Shown one piece after another: positions 1 to 8,237 of a stretch of 61,642 nucleotides of DNA. Source of the DNA: Nitrospina sp. (GTDB lineage: Bacteria; Nitrospinota; Nitrospinia; Nitrospinales; JACRGP01); NCBI GenBank assembly GCA_024648695.1, contig JACAVV010000033.1, positions 1-61,642 on the forward strand, written 5' to 3'. The notes beneath the pieces are model-generated. The model had not been told where the DNA came from, did not search any database, and worked only from the letters and a program-made list of their open reading frames with translations. The position numbers and the translations under genes are program-made. How positions within the stretch are numbered: the stretch's first letter is position 1; every line of letters begins with the position of its first letter.

Positions 1-116
1 GAAAAGTACCTCAAAAGTTCCCTAAATTTCTTGGTCGAAATTCGGGCGCGTTTTAAAATCGGGTTTCGCCGCTTCATAACTACATTTTAGCCCTCTTTGG
101 AGGACGTTAACTAGTC

Positions 117-845
117 ATGAACCTTAATAAATTCTCAGAGGACATAGTTACCAGATTTGAAGCCATGAGAAGCAGTATCTCTACAGATGCGGCTAGAAAC
201 AGATTAGTGGCCGGAGTTCAAAGAAACCTTCAAAACACCAGAAACCTGAGGGATGTGAGTGTTGATGTTGGAGCAAAGTTAGCGAGCATCGATAAACTGG
301 GGAAGGGAATTAAGCAGCAGTTTCAACCGCTCAAGATGATGGCCCCTGTGGATATTGAGGCGGTGCGCAGGTGGGTCACCGTGAAAATGATTGCGGATTA
401 CGCCTCGACCGGGTTATGCGACAATGATACCAAGCCCATCAAAACCATGACCGCCGATGATTTGGGAGACGTAAATTTTGGCGAGGCGTTTGCGAAGTTC
501 TTGTACAGCGATGAAATCCAGATCCTTCAGTTGAGGAGAAAAAGTGGCACTTCGGCATCGATCTACCAGACCGGAAGGATTCCCTGGGCCGGTGGGCGGC
601 CTTACGACAAAATCGGTTTGATGTTGTTTCTGGAATGGTTTCAGCGCAATATCAACCCCTTCGACCTGATTCGCCCAAACGTCAAAGAGGACCAATTCAA
701 AAACCAGATCAAAATATACATTCGGAATTTGGGAACGGCCATGTCCGCATCCAAAAAAGCCACCTGGGGTGGAATGGGTTCGGAAACTATTAGCAGTCTC
801 CAGGACGTTAATACTGCTCTTGATTCTAGGCGAGGCCGTCGATAA
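117..845 (+). CDS. Hypothetical protein, 242 aa
   Basis: I do not recognise this family. The ATG follows a GGAGG at 99-103, which supports the start and a real gene. The protein is basic and soluble, with no signal peptide, membrane segment or recognisable catalytic motif. The first 70 residues look helical; the middle (about 130-185) has a Trp/Gly/Pro-rich stretch suggesting a folded domain; the C-terminus ends in an Arg-rich tail (SRRGRR). It stands alone: nothing on its strand follows for over 20 kb, and a gene-free 570-bp stretch lies downstream. A role cannot be assigned. Confidence 0.6.
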   Translation: MNLNKFSEDIVTRFEAMRSSISTDAARNRLVAGVQRNLQNTRNLRDVSVDVGAKLASIDKLGKGIKQQFQPLKMMAPVDIEAVRRWVTVKMIADYASTGLCDNDTKPIKTMTADDLGDVNFGEAFAKFLYSDEIQILQLRRKSGTSASIYQTGRIPWAGGRPYDKIGLMLFLEWFQRNINPFDLIRPNVKEDQFKNQIKIYIRNLGTAMSASKKATWGGMGSETISSLQDVNTALDSRRGRR

Positions 846-1417
846 TACTCGCAGCCGAAATAAAACCCTAAATACTCATGAAATGTGTGGATTTATAAAG
901 AAGAACAATAGTGGGTTAAATCCCCTAAAGGTGGGTAATTTGGTTGCCTCCCCTATTTGCGCGGAAATACATTCTAAGGAATAGTTCGCCTTCTATAAAA
1001 AACTACGAATTAATTTCGCTTTTCGGCCGGGAGGGCTAATTTTCCGTTTTGCTACTGAAGGCGTTTTGTTGAAGTGGTTTGGGCAAACCAGGAGGAGGAA
1101 GACCGGTTCTCTACAAAGAGAACAAAGTTCGCTTTTTCAGGTGGAAGGCGAAGAATATTACGATAAGTGGCGAATATATATTTTTGTACCTGTATTAGCT
1201 TTGGCCATTCACAATGGTCAGGCAATTTAATCTATAAATCAAAAACCATTGCAAAAGCCGTTTTGATTGACCCCAGATAATTCTTTTCAAGCCAACTCTG
1301 TTTTTTGAAATCCATGACACATTAACAGCACGAAGCTGATTCAGGTTTTATGCTTTTCCTGATCCAGTCCGCTGGTTGTGAATAAACAGTGCATAGAGAA
1401 CTATTTATGTTTGAAAT
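846..1417. other. 572-bp stretch without a convincing gene
   Basis: No reading frame with a start codon, ribosome binding site and protein-like composition is visible. One plus-strand frame stays open from about 1000 to a TAA near 1230 and ends in a plausible hydrophobic segment, but it has no ATG/GTG start; it could be a gene remnant. A short imperfect hairpin (TGGCCATT at 1202-1209 against AATGGTCA at 1213-1220) lies inside it. No terminator with a U-tract is evident. Confidence 0.4.
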
Positions 1418-1927
1418 TCACTCAACTTGCCCCCTCAATCGCTTGCGCAACTTTCTTTGCTTTTTGGGCGGGGGATATTGCTTTTTTATTTGAGTTGTTT
1501 CCTGCTTTGGATTTTGCTGGTTTAAGGATGGAGTGTTTCTTTCCATTCTCGTTTGGGTTTTAAGTGAACTGAAAAAGGGTAGCAAGGCAAGCAAGATAAC
1601 GGCTATGATTCCAAAAAGCGCCCAGGTTACCGTTGCTCTGGAAGGTTCGGAGGTTTTTCCTTTGAATACGGCTTCGATCCAGCCGAAATGCAATATCAGA
1701 TGAATCGCGATTAGAATTATGAGACTGCACGCTATCCAGAAATGGACCTCGCCCCATTGATGGCGGTCCATGTCCCACAAAAGCGAAATCGGCCGGTTCC
1801 CCTGCCCTTGCCTGCTTCCACTTCCGGGCGGGAGAACAAAGCGAAGGACATATCCTGTAGACAATAACAAGGAAAAGCCCAAAAAGGCTAACACATCGAT
1901 AATAAAATTTGCCCGCTTTCGTTTCAT
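1418..1927 (-). CDS. DUF4405 cytochrome b-like membrane protein
   Basis: This small integral membrane protein resembles the DUF4405 family, whose members look like diheme cytochrome b subunits. Membrane segments lie at about residues 9-30, 63-82 and 98-118. Family-typical features are the RFVLPPGSG motif (30-37) after helix 1, RHQWGEVHFW (55-64), and histidines H56, H62, H76 and H80 that could ligate heme. The C-terminal 45 residues are a Lys/Gln-rich cytoplasmic tail beyond the usual domain. The ATG is preceded by GAGGGAGT. It is the last gene of a minus-strand series, but 50 bp separate it from the MTA phosphorylase. Electron transfer across the membrane is an inference from the family; no partner subunit is adjacent. 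Confidence 0.65.
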   Translation of the reverse strand: MKRKRANFIIDVLAFLGFSLLLSTGYVLRFVLPPGSGSRQGQGNRPISLLWDMDRHQWGEVHFWIACSLIILIAIHLILHFGWIEAVFKGKTSEPSRATVTWALFGIIAVILLALLPFFSSLKTQTRMERNTPSLNQQNPKQETTQIKKQYPPPKKQRKLRKRLRGQVE

Positions 1928-1979
1928 ACTCCCTCACCGCAAAGCTGGTGAAACCGGCCACCTTAAACCAGGGTAAAAG

Positions 1980-2864
1980 TCAAACGTCTCCCATCCAGGT
2001 ACGCCAGTCGTCGGTGATCATCCCTTTGTTCTTGTATCGCTCCAGGGCATCCTTACAATGGCAAGCACGCTCCTGCTCTTTAAGTTGCATAAAACATCCT
2101 AACAGGATTCCAGGAAATTTTCGTATGGATTCATCAACGTCGCGTTTTTCTTCCTCGGTTTGCATGCCTTCAAACAATTCACCCTTTTGGAATTTCCTGT
2201 CATGAACCCCTTCGGCAAAATTCGTCAAATAACAAATCGGGGCATAGCACATCTCCAGTTCCCGTGCGAGAAAGGCCTCGGGAACCAGCGTCATGCCCAC
2301 AAGGTCCGCTCCACAAATTCGAAACTTGCGAATCTCTGCAGGCGATTCCAGTCGCGGTCCTTCGGTGCAAACGTATACCCCTTCTTCATGATGGGGAAAT
2401 CCGAGCAGGTGTAAAGATTCGTGGATTGATTCCCGAATCTGGGGACAAAAGGGATCGCTTTGGCGTATGAATCCGATGCCACGATTTTTGAAAAAGGTGC
2501 CTTCCCTGCGTTTGGTTTCATCCAGGATGTCATGAGGAATAACAAAGTCACCGGGCCGGAATTTCGTGTTGATGATACCGGGTCCCGACCAGGAAAGAAT
2601 GCGGCTCGCCCCCCGCTCCTTCAGCGCATAAATATTGGCTCGGTAATTGACGAAGGGGGCGGTGATGGAATAATCGGTTTCGCCATGACGGGATAGAAAC
2701 AGAAACCGGATCGATTCAGAGCTACCGGACCCCACTTCAAACTCATGGACAGGTGCGCTCTTGCCAAAGGGAGTGTCTACAGCAGAGCAGGAAACTTCCG
2801 TTCCAAACGCGTTATCGCTTAGAAGGTGATACGCTCCGCTTCCACCTATAACAGCCAGGCTCAT
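1980..2864 (-). CDS. mtnP: S-methyl-5'-thioadenosine phosphorylase
   Basis: A PNP/MTAP-family phosphorylase that cleaves methylthioadenosine with phosphate to adenine and methylthioribose-1-phosphate, a salvage step for the by-product of polyamine and related synthesis. Visible motifs are the N-terminal GGSGAY (7-12), SRHGE for phosphate binding, NYRANI, the CTEGPRLESPAEIR signature, the DLVGMTLVPEAFLARE segment that contacts the substrate ribose, and NFAEG. Length 294 aa is normal. A CHC cluster near the C-terminus occurs in several bacterial members. It starts 6 bp after the carbonic-anhydrase-like gene and is probably co-transcribed with it. The alternative is a purine nucleoside phosphorylase of the same family; MTAP fits the motifs better. 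Confidence 0.9.
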   Translation of the reverse strand: MSLAVIGGSGAYHLLSDNAFGTEVSCSAVDTPFGKSAPVHEFEVGSGSSESIRFLFLSRHGETDYSITAPFVNYRANIYALKERGASRILSWSGPGIINTKFRPGDFVIPHDILDETKRREGTFFKNRGIGFIRQSDPFCPQIRESIHESLHLLGFPHHEEGVYVCTEGPRLESPAEIRKFRICGADLVGMTLVPEAFLARELEMCYAPICYLTNFAEGVHDRKFQKGELFEGMQTEEEKRDVDESIRKFPGILLGCFMQLKEQERACHCKDALERYKNKGMITDDWRTWMGDV

Positions 2865-2870
2865 GACCGG

Positions 2871-3377
2871 TCAGTCCAGATACGCTTCGGTGTCGGCCAC
2901 ATAATTGGCCGCTGACTCCCGAATGCTTCGGACTTCCTCTTCGGTCACCTCGCGTTTGACTCGGGCCGGACTGCCCAGGACCAGACTGCGCGGCGGGACC
3001 ATCGTTCCAGGAGTCACCAGAGCGCCTGCCCCCACAATGGAATATTCGCCTATCTCGCACCCATCCATCACCACCGCACCCATGCCGATCAGGCATCGGG
3101 ACCTAATGGTGCAGGCATGCAAGGTGACGTTGTGTCCAACCGTCACCTCATCTTCCACGATAAGGGGCAAAGTTTTGCGTGCGACATGGAGAACACACCC
3201 GTCCTGAATATTGGTGCGTTTGCCAATGCGAATGAAATTCACGTCGCCGCGAATCACAGCGTTGAACCACACACTGCTTTGTTCACCGATTTCCACTTCA
3301 CCGATCACCTGCGCGCTATCCATGATCATGGCAGATGAGTGTATCTTGGGGCTGATATCTTTATAAGGATGAATCAT
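2871..3377 (-). CDS. Gamma-carbonic anhydrase family protein
   Basis: A left-handed beta-helix protein of the gamma-carbonic anhydrase/YrdA-PaaY family, 168 aa, built of hexapeptide repeats (IGxxSxVW, IGxGAVV, IVGAGALVTPG). The three expected zinc ligands are visible as H64 (VLHV), H82 and H87 (VGHNVTLHAC), and the catalytic-site neighbourhood RGDVNFIRIG is intact. It likely forms a trimer with metal at the subunit interfaces; many members have weak or undetected carbonic anhydrase activity. A putative SD (AGGTAACA) precedes the ATG. The stop codon lies 6 bp before mtnP, indicating an operon. Confidence 0.85.
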   Translation of the reverse strand: MIHPYKDISPKIHSSAMIMDSAQVIGEVEIGEQSSVWFNAVIRGDVNFIRIGKRTNIQDGCVLHVARKTLPLIVEDEVTVGHNVTLHACTIRSRCLIGMGAVVMDGCEIGEYSIVGAGALVTPGTMVPPRSLVLGSPARVKREVTEEEVRSIRESAANYVADTEAYLD

Positions 3378-3446
3378 TGTTACCTGGTTCCTTAGTTTAA
3401 AGTTAGTTCTGAATACTTGTAAGATTGGCTTGGGAAGGATCCGAGT

Positions 3447-4196
3447 TTACCTCATTTTCTGCCAGGCCTCAAGGATTTGCCTTCTGCTTTCCCGGGCCAG
3501 GATTCTTCGGTCAGTTATGTCCGCAATCGCAGGAAGGATGGTCAGGTGTGTATCTAGAACCGGGTTTTTCAGCAGGGCCCAGACGTGTGAGGAAAATGTT
3601 CGATTGAACCAGCAGGCTATTGTTGGTGAATTGCCATCGCCATAACGAATGGCTATTGGCAATACGGGACGCCTGGTTTCGACTGCGGCCTGAAAAGGCG
3701 ATGATTTAAAATCGACCACCTGCGTACCGTCGGTCACCCCCGCTTCGGGAAACAGGACAACAGAATAACCCAGTTTCATCCGTGACACTATCTGCCTTAA
3801 AATATGTTTCAGTTGAAAACGCCTGCCTCGGTCCACAAATAAAGTCGAGCCCAAACGCGTGAGATAGCCCAACAAGGGCCAGGAACGCACCTCTGATTTC
3901 GCTACGAAAAATGCTGGAAAACAGGTACTCAATGCAAGAACATCCGGAGTCCCGACATGATTGGACACCACCAGAGCATTTGGAACGACATTTTCCAGAC
4001 CATCTATACGGCACCGCATGTTCAAAATGATTACCAGGCTTTTCCCAAGGAAATGGGTCAGTTGCGCCAGATAAAAATATTTTTGTTCATCTGACCGGAA
4101 AAAAACCAACTGAACAATCAACCCCGCCATGGCAAAGCTGGGAAACACCACGGAGATTGCCATCAAACGAAATAGGGCTCGTAATGTGTTCTTCAT
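3447..4196 (-). CDS. 1-acyl-sn-glycerol-3-phosphate acyltransferase-like (PlsC/LPLAT)
   Basis: A membrane-associated lysophospholipid acyltransferase of about 250 aa. The catalytic NHxxxxD box is present (H80, D85 in SNHVGTPD), followed by the substrate-binding block FVDRGRR (120-126) and the FPEAGVTDG block (149-157), which replaces the usual FPEGTRS. Hydrophobic segments at about 10-33 and 50-60 anchor it. It probably acylates a lysophosphatidate-like acceptor at the inner membrane, but the variant block III leaves the acceptor open (another lysolipid is possible). It begins 6 bp after the SGNH-like gene with no clear SD, which suggests translational coupling. Confidence 0.8.
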   Translation of the reverse strand: MKNTLRALFRLMAISVVFPSFAMAGLIVQLVFFRSDEQKYFYLAQLTHFLGKSLVIILNMRCRIDGLENVVPNALVVSNHVGTPDVLALSTCFPAFFVAKSEVRSWPLLGYLTRLGSTLFVDRGRRFQLKHILRQIVSRMKLGYSVVLFPEAGVTDGTQVVDFKSSPFQAAVETRRPVLPIAIRYGDGNSPTIACWFNRTFSSHVWALLKNPVLDTHLTILPAIADITDRRILARESRRQILEAWQKMR

Positions 4197-4201
4197 CGGA
4201 T

Positions 4202-4981
4202 TCAGTACAAGTCCTGTGCTTTGGGAACCAAAGACAGCATATCGGATAAATAGGTACGGACCCCATGATCGGCCAAAGAGGTGAGCATTTCAATAGAGCG
4301 AATTTTGCGTCGAACGGGATACCCCATGCTGTTAAGCATAGCTCCGCCGATATGGGTCCACGCTTTATGAACTTCAAAATAACTGTAATGGATTCCGTCG
4401 AACCCTGCAAAAGATTCGAGTCCGGTAACGAGATGGGCGGGTCCCTGGCATGTCTCTGACAAAAATCGATTGATCCCGCGCATGGAAGCTATGGCCCGCT
4501 TCCAGGTTTGACGTGACCGGGGATACGACAAAGCTCTTAAAATAAAAAACTGTTTCTCACCCAGATTATTTTCCAAATGTTTCGGAATCGGGGTGAAATG
4601 AATTTCTGCCTGCATAAGAGCCAAGCGACTCAAGACACATTCCAGGTCTTCGACAATGCGGTCCTGGGGAACGTTGTACATGATGTCGTTGCCGATATCT
4701 GTAACCAACGCCACTACCCGGGAATAGTGCTGGCAAACGCGCTCGGCTTCGTCAAACAAGGTGCAGGAACTTAAGGGCGGATAAACGATATTTAACATTC
4801 CTGCAGAAGTGCTGTAGGCCCGGCCCGAACCAAAAGCCGCGAGTACTTTGACTTCAACGGAAACCAGATTGAGCTTAAAAAAAGAAACCAGCCCACTATA
4901 GGCTCTCGATAAATTACTGGCTCCCAATAAAAGGATAAGCACCTTATCCTTATTTGAGGAAAGTATGGATACGCTTGACAT
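4202..4981 (-). CDS. SGNH-hydrolase-like protein
   Basis: A 259-aa protein with blocks that look like a degenerate SGNH/GDSL hydrolase: block I as GASNLSRA (20-27, candidate nucleophile Ser22), block III as GNDI (97-100) and block V as FDGIH (194-198) giving a candidate Asp195-His198 pair. There is no signal peptide, so it would act in the cytoplasm. Its immediate coupling to a PlsC-type acyltransferase suggests that the pair edits acyl groups on a lipid or glycan; this is inference. An AAGGG precedes the ATG. The family assignment rests on motif spacing only. Confidence 0.55.
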   Translation of the reverse strand: MSSVSILSSNKDKVLILLLGASNLSRAYSGLVSFFKLNLVSVEVKVLAAFGSGRAYSTSAGMLNIVYPPLSSCTLFDEAERVCQHYSRVVALVTDIGNDIMYNVPQDRIVEDLECVLSRLALMQAEIHFTPIPKHLENNLGEKQFFILRALSYPRSRQTWKRAIASMRGINRFLSETCQGPAHLVTGLESFAGFDGIHYSYFEVHKAWTHIGGAMLNSMGYPVRRKIRSIEMLTSLADHGVRTYLSDMLSLVPKAQDLY

Positions 4982-4993
4982 CAGCCCTTGATC

Positions 4994-5932
4994 TCAGGGG
5001 CTGACAAGCAGGTAGGCTGGAAGCCCAACCGATACCGCATGGTTGTATAAGCTTTGGTACAGGTTTTCATAATACTCTTCCAGCGATTTGAACTGATACC
5101 AGGAAGGAACCTTTACTTGCTCCGGATGCTGGGCCATAGCCTTCGCCTGCCGGCGAGCCTGCTTAAAGTATTTGAATTTGCCTTTCCACCAGTTGGCATT
5201 TTTGTTTCCCCATAAAGGCTCGTCCGGACGAGAACGCGGTCTTAACATCATTCTATTGGAACCCGCGTCCATGTGTATTTCGAATTCAGATAGAAAAGTC
5301 TGGCCCAGCAAGCCATCAAGATCACCCATATGCTGGTTGACGTTGGCTTCTACATTGTGCACTTCTGCATCGCCTACCTTGATGGATTGCAAGACGACCA
5401 AAGGAGACCAAACCTTGCCCCCTGCGGTAGTGAATTGAATATGAGGCGCAGATTTGGTTGTATTCAAATCCAGTTTTTTAGCCAGGGATTTTGATATAGT
5501 GACAAAAGATGCTCCGGTATCTACTATAAATTCTGCCTTGACGCCGCCATTGAGTAACACATCAACATTGTGAACCCCTGCATCCCGGTTCTTGAAAGTG
5601 ATTTCAAAAGGATTCGTACTTGTGGGACCAAAACCCGGCTCACTACTTTCCGTTTCGGCCTGATTCATCGACAGGTGGGGATATTTTTTGTCGAGACGCT
5701 CCAGACCTTTATCTTCAGAACGATACTTTTTAGGAATCTTGGAAGCGCTATCGGTGAAATGCGTTTTACCGTTTTCGTCTTTCCAGGAAAAAAGGCCTGA
5801 ATGAGCCGTATGAGGAAAATGGAGCCAACAAATCATCATCAACACAAAAAAGCCGGCTACCTTTTTGCGGAATATCTGTTCACATATTTGGACGATGCAA
5901 AAAGAATTATTCGAAGGCAATGGGTTTAACAT
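4994..5932 (-). CDS. Secreted retropepsin-like aspartyl protease with DUF4124 domain
   Basis: The chosen ATG at 5932 sits 3 nt after GGGAGG and overlaps the end of ftsK by 26 bp; the frame stays open upstream, but that extension would run deep into ftsK. A hydrophobic signal-like segment follows (GFFVLMMICWLHF), then a DUF4124-type motif (FSWKDENGKTHFTD) and a retropepsin-like domain with the catalytic VDTGAS and the second-strand pattern GLLGQTFLSEFEI. Proteins with this clan-AA fold act as single-domain dimers. It is likely periplasmic. The last 80 residues (Trp/Lys-rich) have no assignment. It is the third gene of the nadB-ftsK unit. Confidence 0.75.
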   Translation of the reverse strand: MLNPLPSNNSFCIVQICEQIFRKKVAGFFVLMMICWLHFPHTAHSGLFSWKDENGKTHFTDSASKIPKKYRSEDKGLERLDKKYPHLSMNQAETESSEPGFGPTSTNPFEITFKNRDAGVHNVDVLLNGGVKAEFIVDTGASFVTISKSLAKKLDLNTTKSAPHIQFTTAGGKVWSPLVVLQSIKVGDAEVHNVEANVNQHMGDLDGLLGQTFLSEFEIHMDAGSNRMMLRPRSRPDEPLWGNKNANWWKGKFKYFKQARRQAKAMAQHPEQVKVPSWYQFKSLEEYYENLYQSLYNHAVSVGLPAYLLVSP

Positions 5933-8237
5933 AAACCTCCCGCGGTTTGATCCCATCTGAGGGGCCCACCACCCCTTCCCGTTCCATGATTTCAACCATA
6001 CGTGCGGCCCGATTATATCCAACCCGCAAGCGTCTTTGAATCATGGAAATGGATGCTTGTTGTTCTTTGGAGACCAGTTCCACAGCTTCATCGTACTTTT
6101 CATCCATGTCTTCCTCGTCGATGTCCCCTTCCTGGGATGCGGCCACCTGCGCGAAAACTTCTTCTTTGCAATCGAGCGTTTTCTGCTGTTTGATAAAACT
6201 CAGAATGCGGTTGATTTCCTCATCGCTCACCATAGCGCCATGAATTCGGCGAAGCTTTCCGGTTCCGGGGGGCAGGAACAACATGTCTCCTTTACCGAGA
6301 AGTTTTTCCGCACCCATACTGTCGAGAATGGTGCGAGAGTCGACTCGCGACGTTACCTGATAGGAAATCCGGGCCGGGAAGTTGGCCTTGATCACGCCCG
6401 TCAGCACATCCACCGAAGGCCGTTGTGTGGCCACGATAAGATGGATTCCAGCCGCCCGCGCCATTTGGGCCAAACGGGCTAACGCATCTTCCACCCCTTT
6501 GGAGGCCACCATCATCAAATCTGCCAATTCATCGATGATCACCACAATGTAGGGGAGCTTTGTCGGAGGTTCTTCTTCCAGAACACCGCCACCCAGATTA
6601 TTTAGAGCTTCTTCCAGTTCACCCTCGCCGTTTTCCACCATCCCGGTTTTCTTTTTGGATTTCGGCTTATTCGTTTCCGCTTCATCCTCCTCCAGTTTTT
6701 GGACATTCGCGTTGTAGCTATGAATATTCCTGACACCCATTTCCGCCATCATTTTGTAGCGCGTTTCCATCTCTGCCACAGCCCACTGCAAAGCGGCGGC
6801 GGCTTTTTTGGGATTAGTCACCACCGGGGCGATCAAATGAGGAATGCCGTCGTACATCGAAAGCTCCAGCATTTTGGGATCAATCATGATCATCTTTACT
6901 TCTTCCGGCGTGGAATTGAGAAGCAGACTACAAATCATCGCGTTGATGCCCACACTCTTTCCCGATCCGGTCGATCCGGCAATGAGCAAATGCGGTACCT
7001 GAGCCAATCCTTGAACCACCGGTTCGCCAATATTGTCTTTACCTATGACCAGCGGCAGTTTGCCGTTTTCTTCTCTGAAGTCCTGAGAAGAAATGATCTC
7101 TTTAAAATAAACCGTCTCGCGCTTGCGGTTGGGAATTTCAATCCCGACCACTGGCTTGCCGGGAACGGGGGCCAGAAATCGCACACTGAGCGCACGCATC
7201 GCCAACGCTAAATCGTCCGACAACGAAAGGATTCTGCTGACTTTAATACCGGGTGCAGGTTCAAATTCGTAAAGAGTGATGACCGGTCCCGGTAACACCT
7301 GAACCACTTTGCCGAGGATTCCAAAATCAGCCAGCTTGTCTTCAAGAACCTTCGAACTTTTCAGAATTTCTTCCTTCAGTTCGTACTCGTCCTTGGGCGG
7401 CGGAGGGTTATTTAACAAATCGAGAGGCGGCACCTGATAATCGCCCATTTCAGCAACAGGCAGAGTTTCCTGCACGGGAAAGGTCTCGGTTTCCTTCACT
7501 TTTTCCTTCTTTCGCTTTTTACTAATCACAGGAATGTCAACCGGTTCGTTGGTGCGGGTAACGATCACAGGTTCCCGTTTGGTCCGTTCTTCCTTTATTA
7601 ATTCCCGTCTTTGCGCTCGGCGTTCATTCCATTCCTGGATTTTGGACGCGCGCTCTCTAAAATGCCGGGTCGAACCATCCAGAGCATTCTTCATGGAGCG
7701 TTCTCCACCTTCCAGTAAATCGTTTACTGTGGACCCAATCATAGCCATGAAAAAAAGAAACGTCAGGGTACCAAGAGCAAGGGTTGATCCAACAAGGTTC
7801 AACCAGGCCATAAGGTTTTTTCCAATCAGTGTTCCGGTCAGGCCACCGGAATGGGGGAACTCTTTGAACCAGGGATCGACTTCAAAATGAATGGCCAGCA
7901 AACTGCAAAAACAAACCAGAAGAGCAAATCCCGCGCTGAGAGTCACTGGCCAGCGCCGGAACGTTTTTCTCCGAATGAGTGTCCATCCAAAGAACAGGGT
8001 AACTAATGGAAAAAACAAAGCACCCGTTCCAAATAATTGCACCAGGCCATCGGATAAGTAGGAGCCCACAATTCCTCCCAGGTTTTGAACCTCGCCGGCG
8101 GTGGAATGGTGCCGGTTAAATGAGGGATCAGAAGGATTGTAGGAATGGAGTGCCATCAAGGCAAACACCGCGAAAGCGATTGCCAGAACTCCAAATATAT
8201 CGTAAGCCATACTGGGCTTGTTATTTTCTTTACTCAT
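5907..8237 (-). CDS. ftsK: DNA translocase FtsK/SpoIIIE
   Basis: A hexameric ATP-driven DNA pump at the division septum that clears chromosome termini and activates XerCD at dif. The start is set at 8237, where ATGAGTAA overlaps the nadB stop by 8 nt; upstream in-frame codons lie within nadB. From this start (776 aa) there are four membrane segments in the first 170 residues, a charged linker to about 275, the alpha/beta motor with Walker A GSTGSGKS (421-428), Walker B VVIIDELAD (about 565-573) and ATQRPSVDV, and a C-terminal winged-helix gamma domain (about 690-760) for KOPS recognition. A roughly 45-residue acidic/Lys-rich insert lies just before Walker B. Confidence 0.95.
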   Translation of the reverse strand: MSKENNKPSMAYDIFGVLAIAFAVFALMALHSYNPSDPSFNRHHSTAGEVQNLGGIVGSYLSDGLVQLFGTGALFFPLVTLFFGWTLIRRKTFRRWPVTLSAGFALLVCFCSLLAIHFEVDPWFKEFPHSGGLTGTLIGKNLMAWLNLVGSTLALGTLTFLFFMAMIGSTVNDLLEGGERSMKNALDGSTRHFRERASKIQEWNERRAQRRELIKEERTKREPVIVTRTNEPVDIPVISKKRKKEKVKETETFPVQETLPVAEMGDYQVPPLDLLNNPPPPKDEYELKEEILKSSKVLEDKLADFGILGKVVQVLPGPVITLYEFEPAPGIKVSRILSLSDDLALAMRALSVRFLAPVPGKPVVGIEIPNRKRETVYFKEIISSQDFREENGKLPLVIGKDNIGEPVVQGLAQVPHLLIAGSTGSGKSVGINAMICSLLLNSTPEEVKMIMIDPKMLELSMYDGIPHLIAPVVTNPKKAAAALQWAVAEMETRYKMMAEMGVRNIHSYNANVQKLEEDEAETNKPKSKKKTGMVENGEGELEEALNNLGGGVLEEEPPTKLPYIVVIIDELADLMMVASKGVEDALARLAQMARAAGIHLIVATQRPSVDVLTGVIKANFPARISYQVTSRVDSRTILDSMGAEKLLGKGDMLFLPPGTGKLRRIHGAMVSDEEINRILSFIKQQKTLDCKEEVFAQVAASQEGDIDEEDMDEKYDEAVELVSKEQQASISMIQRRLRVGYNRAARMVEIMEREGVVGPSDGIKPREVYVKPIAFE

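Noticed and set aside
846-1417. Open plus-strand frame ending near 1230
   Set aside because: No start codon, no SD and no recognisable motif; described only as an empty stretch.
6699-7211. Long open frame antisense to ftsK (and others such as 8749-9252 and 53468-53935)
   Set aside because: Lies fully inside strongly supported genes on the other strand; His/Arg/Ser-rich composition typical of antisense shadows; no SD.
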